This document shows, in pieces, positions 1 to 5,468 of a DNA stretch of 6,192 nt. The position numbers and the translations under genes are program-made. How positions within the stretch are numbered: the first letter of the stretch is position 1; each line of letters begins with the position of its first letter. The notes beneath the pieces were generated by a model, which saw nothing but the letters and a program-made list of their open reading frames with translations, ran no database searches and was not told where the DNA came from. Source of the stretch: Bacillota bacterium (lineage in GTDB: Bacteria > Bacillota > Clostridia > Oscillospirales > CAG-272); assembly GCA_021199825.1 (NCBI GenBank), contig JAJQHI010000161.1:1-6192 (forward strand). The letters run 5' to 3'.

Positions 1-201
1 CTTGAGGACAGGATAGTAAAAAGAGTGTTTGCGGATATGTTCCGCGACTGCGTATGCCCGCCGGATTTTCCGGTCTGCGTGTGCGGTCACAGAGCAACGA
101 TGAAGCCGATTACAAAAAAGCCCGTGACGGCGGGCGAGGATGAGATACTCAACAATTCACGATCAAAAAGCGCAAAGCTGCGCATAGCGGAAAAAATATA
201 A
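1..201 (+). CDS. rsmH: RsmH (MraW), 16S rRNA m4C1402 N4-methyltransferase, C-terminal fragment
   Basis: This is the last 66 codons of a gene entering from the left edge, in frame 1 and ending at TAA (199-201). The fragment opens with LEDRIVK, the end of the conserved FHSLEDRIVK stretch of RsmH. It continues with the cysteine-rich segment CVCPPDFPVCVCG (residues 17-29 of the fragment) and closes with NNSRSKSAKLRIAEKI, matching the family's NpRSRSAKLRvaEki ending. The full protein uses S-adenosylmethionine to methylate N4 of C1402 in the decoding centre of 16S rRNA. Its methyltransferase domain lies outside the window, so the catalytic part cannot be assessed. Placement immediately upstream of ftsL is the standard dcw arrangement. 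The C-terminus appears complete and undamaged. Confidence 0.95.
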   Translation, partial: LEDRIVKRVFADMFRDCVCPPDFPVCVCGHRATMKPITKKPVTAGEDEILNNSRSKSAKLRIAEKI

Positions 202-223
202 GCCGAAGGATGAAGGCTCGGCT
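201..223 (+). other. Small hairpin between rsmH and ftsL
   Basis: AGCCGA (201-206) and TCGGCT (218-223) are perfect reverse complements around an 11-base loop. The 5' arm begins on the last base of the rsmH stop codon. No T-run follows, so this is not an intrinsic terminator. A 6-bp stem can occur by chance; it is listed because similar hairpins precede the PBP and murF ribosome binding sites. Confidence 0.35.
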
Positions 224-232
224 GAAAGATAC

Positions 233-243
233 AAAGGAAGGGA
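233..243 (+). promoter_or_regulatory. Ribosome binding site of ftsL
   Basis: The purine run AAAGGAAGGGA lies just before ftsL. Its AAGGA core (234-238) is 6 nt from the ATG at 245, while the GGAAGGG end (236-242) is 8 nt from the in-frame ATG at 251. The site therefore does not decide between the two starts. The same 11-mer recurs before the PBP gene at 1442-1452. Confidence 0.75.
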
Positions 244-244
244 C

Positions 245-1324
245 ATGATTATGGCATACGAAAACACGGCAGTCAGAAATGCGTACAGTTCAAACGTCAG
301 AAGCAACACGAATCATGTAAATACGGCAAATCGACCGGGCAGAGTCATATCATATCCTGCAGCAGATGACCAAACCGCGGCTTTTGTCACAAAGCTTCAG
401 ATGAGGGGCGGAATGAATCTCTCTCACATAGGTCACACGACAGCGAGCGAGAGGCTTCAGAATGCTTATGAGTCATCGTCATATAGGACGGTTCAGACAG
501 CGGGGATGCCTGCGGCTCAGACATCACAGAATGCACAGCCCCAGCGTCAGGCACCCGTGACAAACGAAAAATACAGCCCATATTCAAATATAAATATGGC
601 GGCGCGTCAGGAGCAGCGTTCACGCGAGTCTGAGGCTGATATGCGCCGAATGGTGCGCCCTGAGGTTATAAACAGAACGAACGGCGGCGCGTCAAAGCCC
701 GCGAATGCAGTTAAGCGTCAGAAACCTGATGCCGTGCGCGGGAAAACACCGAACGCCTCAAATGTGGCGGCAGCGCGCAAACGCATAGGTGGTGCCAAAT
801 CGTACGCATCAGCCAACCGTGCGATGAGCGCTAAAAGCGAACGGGGAAGCAGTATACAGGCTGTCCGCACTAAAGAGAAGGCATTATCGAGGTCCTCAAG
901 AACGGACGCGGCGGTGCTTGAATCAGGACCCCGTGAGGTTGCGTTCAAGCGCGTTCCTTTCCCGAAGTTTGCGGTAATGGTAGTCGCGCTCTGCCTCATA
1001 TTCTTCTTTATGATAAACAGCATGCTTCAGAATTATCAGTATAAGCGCGAGCTTGCCGAGATACAGGATGAGTACGATACGCTTTCGTCATATGCGGCGG
1101 AGCTTGAGCTTTCGCTGGAGGACAGATATGACATGAATTATATCGAGGAAGCGGCAGCGGAGCTTGGAATGGTAAAGTCGAGTCAGGTTGAGGAAAAGTA
1201 CATAAGTCTTGAGCTTTCGGATGTCATAGAGATATATAATTCAGAGGACTCGGAGCTTGACGGCTCGGCGACAACGCTTTTGAGCTCGCTCAGCCGCCAG
1301 CTTTCAAAGTTTTTCAGCAACTGA
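245..1324 (+). CDS. ftsL: FtsL-type divisome protein with a long basic cytoplasmic tail
   Basis: This is a bitopic division protein of 359 residues. Residues 1-241 form a low-complexity cytoplasmic tail rich in S, A, N, Q, R and K. Its second half is strongly basic: about 21 K/R against 6 D/E in residues 156-241. One hydrophobic segment, about 242-260 (FAVMVVALCLIFFFMINSM), is the membrane anchor. A heptad-like coiled coil follows at about 261-293, then YDMNYIEEAAAELGMVK (295-311), which matches the FtsL/DivIC signature of an IE pair followed by LGMV. FtsL forms a complex with FtsB/DivIC that recruits and activates septal peptidoglycan synthases. Identity rests on this topology plus the slot between rsmH and a class B PBP. 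The tail makes the protein about three times the usual FtsL length. The start could be ATG 245 or ATG 251 (two residues shorter). A DivIC/FtsB-like paralogue is the main alternative, as sequence conservation in the family is low. Confidence 0.8.
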   Translation: MIMAYENTAVRNAYSSNVRSNTNHVNTANRPGRVISYPAADDQTAAFVTKLQMRGGMNLSHIGHTTASERLQNAYESSSYRTVQTAGMPAAQTSQNAQPQRQAPVTNEKYSPYSNINMAARQEQRSRESEADMRRMVRPEVINRTNGGASKPANAVKRQKPDAVRGKTPNASNVAAARKRIGGAKSYASANRAMSAKSERGSSIQAVRTKEKALSRSSRTDAAVLESGPREVAFKRVPFPKFAVMVVALCLIFFFMINSMLQNYQYKRELAEIQDEYDTLSSYAAELELSLEDRYDMNYIEEAAAELGMVKSSQVEEKYISLELSDVIEIYNSEDSELDGSATTLLSSLSRQLSKFFSN

Positions 1325-1394
1325 ACGGCGGGTCATATCGCATAAGAATCAAAGGCTGCGAATATAGTTAAACGCGGCGTCAAAGCAAGACGGT

Positions 1395-1437
1395 AAAAGA
1401 GTAAGGAGACTTGAAAAAACAGCTCGTTACTCTTTTT
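1395..1437 (+). terminator. Terminator-like hairpin between ftsL and the PBP gene
   Basis: AAAAGAGTAA (1395-1404) pairs perfectly with TTACTCTTTT (1427-1436). After one G-G mismatch (1405/1426) the stem continues as GAG (1406-1408) with CTC (1423-1425), leaving a 14-base A-rich loop. The 3' arm merges into TTTTT (1433-1437), as in an intrinsic terminator whose A-tract and T-tract face each other. The core is only moderately GC-rich, so leaky termination is more likely than a full stop. No competing antiterminator segment was found in 1325-1394. The hairpin ends 8 nt before the PBP ribosome binding site. The rest of the 141-base gap holds no recognisable gene. Confidence 0.6.
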
Positions 1438-1441
1438 ATCT

Positions 1442-1456
1442 AAAGGAAGGGAGGAA
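1442..1456 (+). promoter_or_regulatory. Ribosome binding site of the PBP gene, favouring the TTG start
   Basis: The long purine run AAAGGAAGGGAGGAA contains the near-consensus GGGAGG at 1449-1454. That is 11 nt from TTG 1466 and 20 nt from the next in-frame ATG at 1475. The spacing favours the TTG, although 11 nt is already at the long end. Confidence 0.75.
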
Positions 1457-1465
1457 TTTTACGGC

Positions 1466-3871
1466 TTGAATACGATGTCAACAATAACAAAGCGCTCTTT
1501 TTTGGTGCTGGGCGTGTTTGTTATACTGTGGATAGCAATATGCGCGGTGCTTTTTAATCTTCAGATCATATCATATGACTACTATCAGGAGCAGGTTGTG
1601 ACGCAGCTCACAAAGGAAACGTCCGTGAGCGCGACACGCGGCGTGATATACGATTCGAGCATGAACCTTCTTGCGGGAAACAAGACCGTATACCTCATCT
1701 TTATCTCGCCTCAGGATATAATAGATTCGCTTTCCGACTCGGATTATATTTTTACAAACACGGATACGGAGGACACTCCTGAAACCGATTCCCTCGGAAT
1801 GAAATCATACGTGACGTATTCGTCCAATGTGTATACGTATACGGACGCGGACGGGGAGATCTCATCGTACCCAATGGATAGGCTAATCGCCCGCGGGCTT
1901 TCCGATATTCTGGGCGAGGATTACGGTGTGGAATATTCAAGCGTATTAAAGCTCGCGGCGAAAAACGGCAGATATTATGAGGTGATTGCCAAGGCGGTGG
2001 AGAAAACGGATGCCGACCTGGTGCGTGATTTTATAGATGAATACGGTCTTGACGAGCAGATTTATCTTACCGCGAGCAGCGAAAGATATTATCCGAACGG
2101 CACTCTTGCCTCGCACGTCTTGGGCTTCACAAATTCCGACGGTGACGGCGTTTACGGGCTTGAGGCTTATTATAATGATTTGCTTGAGGGTACGTCAGGC
2201 TCATATATAACCGCCCGCGACGGAACGGGCAACGATATGCCCTACACATATGAGACGTATGTCGAGGAGGAGGACGGCTACAGCATTGTCACGACAATAG
2301 ATACGTACATACAGTATGAGCTTGAGGCGGTGCTTGAGGAAACGCTCACGGAAAACGAGGCGGCGAACCGCGTGTGCGGAATTGTAATGGACGTAAACAC
2401 GGGTGCTGTTCTCGCCATGGCGACTCTGGGAAGCTATGACCCGAACGACCCGTACACGCTGACTGATTATTATCAGGAAATACTCGATTCGTATGGGTAT
2501 GATACCGACAGCGACGAATATACTGACGCGTATTACGACCTGCTTTATACGATGTGGACAAATAAAGCCGTGACGGAGCTTTATGAGCCGGGCTCAACCT
2601 TCAAGGTTGTCACCTCCTCAATAGGACTCGAGCTTGGAGCAATTTCTCTCTCCGACTCGTTCTATTGCCCCGGTTCAATTACTGTGTCCGGGTATTCGTC
2701 CGCGATTTCATGCCATAAAACTACGGGACACGGTACGCTTTCATTTGCTGAGGCGCTTCAGCAGTCGTGCAACGTGGCATTCGTCAATATAGGACAGAGC
2801 ATAGGGCGCGAGGCGTTTTATAACTACTTTATGATGTTTGGCTACGGCTCGACGACAGGGATAGATCTGCCGAGCGAATCGCTTTCATACTATCATTCGT
2901 ATGAAAACTTCACGGAGGTTTCCCTTGACGTTTATTCCTTCGGTCAGACGTTCAAGACAACTCCGATTCAGCAGCTCAGAGCCATAGCGGCGGTCGCAAA
3001 CGGCGGATACCTTGTCACCCCGCACCTCTTATCCGAGGTGATAGATTCTGACGGCAACGTTGTTGAAACATACGATACTGACAGCGTGCGCCAGATTCTC
3101 AGTGAGGAGACGTGCGAGACGCTCGCAGAAATCCTTGAGGAGGGTGTATCGGGCAACGGAGGCGCGAAGAACGCATATGTTGCGGGATATAAGGTTGCCG
3201 CTAAGACAGGAACATCGCAAAAAAGAGATAAGCTTGACGAAAACGGCGAGGATACGCTCCGAGTCGGCTCGTGCATAGCGTTCGCGCCGTCTGATGACGC
3301 GTCGATTGCGGTGCTTATAATGGTCGATGAGCCCATGGGAGACAGCGTATATGGCTCAGTTGTCGCGGCGCCGTATGTGTCGGAGCTTCTCTCGGTTATT
3401 TTGCCGTATCTCGGATATGAGCCGCAGTATACGGAGGATGAGGCGGCGTCCATCGAAACGACAATTTCAAATTATGTGAATCTCACGGAGAGCGCGGCTG
3501 TGTCACTCCTTGAGAAGAACAACATCAATTATATTGTTGTTGGTGAGGGCTCAACGGTCGCGGCGCAGTCGCCCGCTGCGGGAACGGTAGTATCCGAGCT
3601 TTCAAAATTTGTTGTGCTTTATATGAGCGACTCTGCCGCGGAAACCGAAAAGGAGACCGTCACCGTTCCCAATGTCACGGGAATGAGCGCGACTGAGGCG
3701 ATGGAGGCTATTATAAACGCGAACCTGAACATTCGCATAAGCGGAGCTGCCAACTATACGAGCAGCACAGGCGCGACTGTGGTCTCGCAGTCTGTAGAGG
3801 CGGGAACAGTAGTTGAGGAGGGAACCGTCGTCACGCTGACGATGAGACACCTGACAGACATAACCGATTAG
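1466..3871 (+). CDS. ftsI: Class B penicillin-binding protein (FtsI/PBP2B/SpoVD type) with two PASTA domains
   Basis: This is a membrane-anchored D,D-transpeptidase of 801 residues that cross-links peptidoglycan outside the cell. A single N-terminal membrane segment (about 11-35) is followed by the dimerisation/pedestal domain, with the RG motif at 58-59 and GVYGLEAYYNDLLEGTSG at 228-245. The transpeptidase domain starts near 303 and has all three penicillin-binding motifs: STFK with nucleophile S377 and K380, SCN at 434-436, and KTGT at 580-583. Two PASTA repeats follow, a divergent one at about 665-720 and a clearer one at 732-796. Two PASTA domains resemble B. subtilis PBP2B, whereas SpoVD has one; many clostridial clusters carry only one PBP in this position, usually named SpoVD. 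A role in septation or spore cortex synthesis cannot be separated from sequence. An acidic, Tyr-rich insertion (328-361) precedes the active serine. The start is TTG; the stop overlaps the murE Shine-Dalgarno, so translation of the two genes is probably linked. Confidence 0.93.
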   Translation: MNTMSTITKRSFLVLGVFVILWIAICAVLFNLQIISYDYYQEQVVTQLTKETSVSATRGVIYDSSMNLLAGNKTVYLIFISPQDIIDSLSDSDYIFTNTDTEDTPETDSLGMKSYVTYSSNVYTYTDADGEISSYPMDRLIARGLSDILGEDYGVEYSSVLKLAAKNGRYYEVIAKAVEKTDADLVRDFIDEYGLDEQIYLTASSERYYPNGTLASHVLGFTNSDGDGVYGLEAYYNDLLEGTSGSYITARDGTGNDMPYTYETYVEEEDGYSIVTTIDTYIQYELEAVLEETLTENEAANRVCGIVMDVNTGAVLAMATLGSYDPNDPYTLTDYYQEILDSYGYDTDSDEYTDAYYDLLYTMWTNKAVTELYEPGSTFKVVTSSIGLELGAISLSDSFYCPGSITVSGYSSAISCHKTTGHGTLSFAEALQQSCNVAFVNIGQSIGREAFYNYFMMFGYGSTTGIDLPSESLSYYHSYENFTEVSLDVYSFGQTFKTTPIQQLRAIAAVANGGYLVTPHLLSEVIDSDGNVVETYDTDSVRQILSEETCETLAEILEEGVSGNGGAKNAYVAGYKVAAKTGTSQKRDKLDENGEDTLRVGSCIAFAPSDDASIAVLIMVDEPMGDSVYGSVVAAPYVSELLSVILPYLGYEPQYTEDEAASIETTISNYVNLTESAAVSLLEKNNINYIVVGEGSTVAAQSPAAGTVVSELSKFVVLYMSDSAAETEKETVTVPNVTGMSATEAMEAIINANLNIRISGAANYTSSTGATVVSQSVEAGTVVEEGTVVTLTMRHLTDITD

Positions 3872-3876
3872 GAGGA
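3871..3876 (+). promoter_or_regulatory. Ribosome binding site of murE, overlapping the PBP stop codon
   Basis: GGAGGA begins on the last base of the PBP stop codon TAG (3869-3871). It lies 14 nt from the TTG at 3890, which is long. An in-frame ATT at 3887 would give 11 nt, but ATT starts are rare and an in-frame TAG at 3884-3886 blocks anything further upstream. Overlap with the stop suggests that ribosomes ending the PBP re-initiate at murE. Confidence 0.75.
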
Positions 3877-3889
3877 AACACTTTAGATT

Positions 3890-5389
3890 TTGAAGCTTTC
3901 ACGTCTTTTGAAGGTGTCGGGTCTGGCAAATACAGACCTGACCCCTTCCGAAAAGGATGTCGAAATTGACGCGGTATCGGCGGCGTGCGGCGGGGATTTG
4001 CACGGTCAGCTTTTCGTGCTGCGTCCGGGACGTGAAAAGAACGGTGCGGAGGACATTCTTCGCTGTGCCGAAGCGCTCGGTGCCTCTGCGCTTTTATATG
4101 GGGCATATCTTGATTTGGGCGAATATAAGCCAAAAATCCCTGCAGTCCTCACCGAGGACGTGCGCGGCGATGAATCAAGGCTCTGCGCGGCGCTTTATGC
4201 CGAAAATGCCTCTCTTGATCTTGTCGCCGTGACGGGAACAAACGGGAAAACCACCACCGCAGCAATGCTGCACCATATCCTTGCCGAGTGCGGCACCAAG
4301 GTGGGCATTGTCGGAACCTTGGGCGCTGAATTTGAAGGTACACAGTATGACGCGGACGGGATGACAACTCCCGCGCCTGAGATTTTTTATCAAATTCTCG
4401 GCGATATGTGCCGGTGCGGGGCAAAGGCGGTCGTATTTGAGGCAAGCTCGCAGGGAATACTTCAAAAAAGGCTCGAAGGGCTTCACGTTATGAAAAGCTC
4501 ACGAATGTGGTCGGCTGTTTTCACGAATTTGTCGCCTGAGCACCTCGACGCGCATGGCACAATGGAGGAATATTTCCGCGTTAAGTCAAGTCTTTTTGAG
4601 GATTATGCGGCGGGGTGTGGGATAATCAACACGGACGACGCATACGGTCGCCGCCTGTATGATAAATTCGGCGGTGTTTCGGTTGGGAGCGACGACGGAT
4701 GCGATTATAAGGTTTATGATATTTCCTCATCTCGCGGACGGACATCATATGGGCTCCAAGCATATGGCAAAAGCTGCAGCGCTGAGTGCGCGGGCGGCAT
4801 ATATAACGCCTATAACTCCGCGTACGCGATAGCGGCAAGCCATGCGTTTGGCGTTGACATCGAATTCGCTGTGCGCGCTCTGTATAGCTTTGAGGGCGTT
4901 CGCGGGCGAATGGAAAGAGTAAAGCTTCCCGAAGCCTTCCCTGCCGAGATATACATTGATTTTGCGCATACGCCCGACGCAATGAGAAAGCTTCTCACCT
5001 CGGCACGGGTTATGTACCCCGAAAAAAGGCTGATTGTGCTTTTTGGATGCGGGGGAGAGCGCGACAGAACAAAACGACCCTTGATGGGAAGGACAGCCGT
5101 TACACTCGCGGATTTTGTGATTGTCACCTCCGACAACAGCCGCGGTGAGGATAAGCGCGCGATTATAAACGATATTCTCTCAGGGGTGGAGGGATACACA
5201 AACTACACCGTCATTGAGGACAGAAAAGAGGCTATATATTTCGCCGTCGGCAGCGCAAAGGCGGGCGACCTCATAATACTGGCGGGAAAAGGACATGAAA
5301 CATATGAAATTTCCGGAGGCGCAAAAAGGGCATTTGATGAGCGGACAATAGCATCAGAGGCTGCCCGCGGCGCCCGTCCGCGAAAATAG
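3890..5389 (+). CDS. murE: MurE, UDP-MurNAc-tripeptide synthetase (probable meso-diaminopimelate ligase)
   Basis: This is a cytoplasmic Mur ligase of 499 residues, the normal length. It adds the third stem-peptide residue to UDP-MurNAc-L-Ala-D-Glu using ATP. Visible motifs are: P-loop TGTNGKTTT (115-123); MTTP (158-161); EASSQGILQKR (184-194); FTNLSPEHLDAHG (211-223); the probable carbamylated lysine K232; DFAHTPDA (357-364); GCGGERDRTKRPLMG (386-400); DNSR (415-418); and GKGHE (466-470). DNSR is the position of the DNPR motif that reads the added amino acid. The retained Arg favours meso-diaminopimelate, but the Pro-to-Ser change leaves this less certain. The N-terminal UDP-binding domain is odd: where relatives have DSR and DGH this protein has ACG (32-34) and NGA (51-53). 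The TTG start gives MKLSRLLK, matching the usual MKLxxLL family beginning. It lies 18 nt after the PBP gene. Confidence 0.93.
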   Translation: MKLSRLLKVSGLANTDLTPSEKDVEIDAVSAACGGDLHGQLFVLRPGREKNGAEDILRCAEALGASALLYGAYLDLGEYKPKIPAVLTEDVRGDESRLCAALYAENASLDLVAVTGTNGKTTTAAMLHHILAECGTKVGIVGTLGAEFEGTQYDADGMTTPAPEIFYQILGDMCRCGAKAVVFEASSQGILQKRLEGLHVMKSSRMWSAVFTNLSPEHLDAHGTMEEYFRVKSSLFEDYAAGCGIINTDDAYGRRLYDKFGGVSVGSDDGCDYKVYDISSSRGRTSYGLQAYGKSCSAECAGGIYNAYNSAYAIAASHAFGVDIEFAVRALYSFEGVRGRMERVKLPEAFPAEIYIDFAHTPDAMRKLLTSARVMYPEKRLIVLFGCGGERDRTKRPLMGRTAVTLADFVIVTSDNSRGEDKRAIINDILSGVEGYTNYTVIEDRKEAIYFAVGSAKAGDLIILAGKGHETYEISGGAKRAFDERTIASEAARGARPRK

Positions 5390-5415
5390 ATTCACAAAAA
5401 CATCTCTCTTACTAA

Positions 5416-5448
5416 AAGCCCTAGGAAAGGGGATACCCTCCGGGGCTT
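5416..5448 (+). other. Bulged GC-rich hairpin in the murE-murF gap
   Basis: AAGCCCT (5416-5422) pairs with GGGGCTT (5442-5448), including one T-G wobble. After a bulged A (5423), GGA (5424-5426) pairs with TCC (5439-5441). After a bulged AA (5427-5428), GGG (5429-5431) pairs with CCC (5436-5438), closing a GATA loop. That makes 13 pairs, mostly GC, so it is probably the most stable structure in the window. On the + strand no T-run follows, so it is not an intrinsic terminator. On the - strand a weak TTTT follows, but no - strand gene needs it. It ends 8 nt before the murF Shine-Dalgarno and could affect mRNA stability or translation. Confidence 0.55.
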
Positions 5449-5453
5449 ACGGA

Positions 5454-5463
5454 AAAGGAAGGA
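5454..5463 (+). promoter_or_regulatory. Ribosome binding site of murF
   Basis: AAAGGAAGGA contains GGAAGG (5457-5462), 6 nt from ATG 5469. This supports 5469 over the nearby ATG at 5464, which is followed after one codon by a stop. The segment matches the ftsL and PBP ribosome-binding segments over its full length except for one G. Confidence 0.8.
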
Positions 5464-5468
5464 ATGAA

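Noticed and set aside
210..248. A 12-codon open frame (ATG 210 to TGA 248) just before and overlapping the ftsL start, possible leader peptide.
   Set aside because: It has no good Shine-Dalgarno, no regulatory codon run, and is short enough to be chance.
718..1023. A 101-codon - strand open frame inside ftsL.
   Set aside because: It lies entirely within the ftsL coding frame, has no recognisable domain and no sensible neighbours on that strand; ftsL carries the membrane anchor and LGMV motif.
1411..1439. A possible sigma-A-like promoter: TTGAAA (1411-1416), 17-nt spacer, TTTTAT (1434-1439).
   Set aside because: The -10 matches TATAAT at only 4 of 6 positions and both boxes lie in the A-rich loop and T-tract of the hairpin, which explains their composition. 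No convincing sporulation-sigma promoter was found in 1325-1465 either.
2968..3453. A 161-codon - strand open frame opposite the PBP transpeptidase domain.
   Set aside because: The + strand here encodes the KTGT motif and conserved transpeptidase end. The antisense product is Ser-rich with no known domain, as expected for a shadow frame.
5416..5450. Reading the murE-murF hairpin as an intrinsic terminator.
   Set aside because: No T-run follows on the + strand, and murF follows at once in the same orientation; on the - strand the TTTT is weak and there is no gene to terminate.
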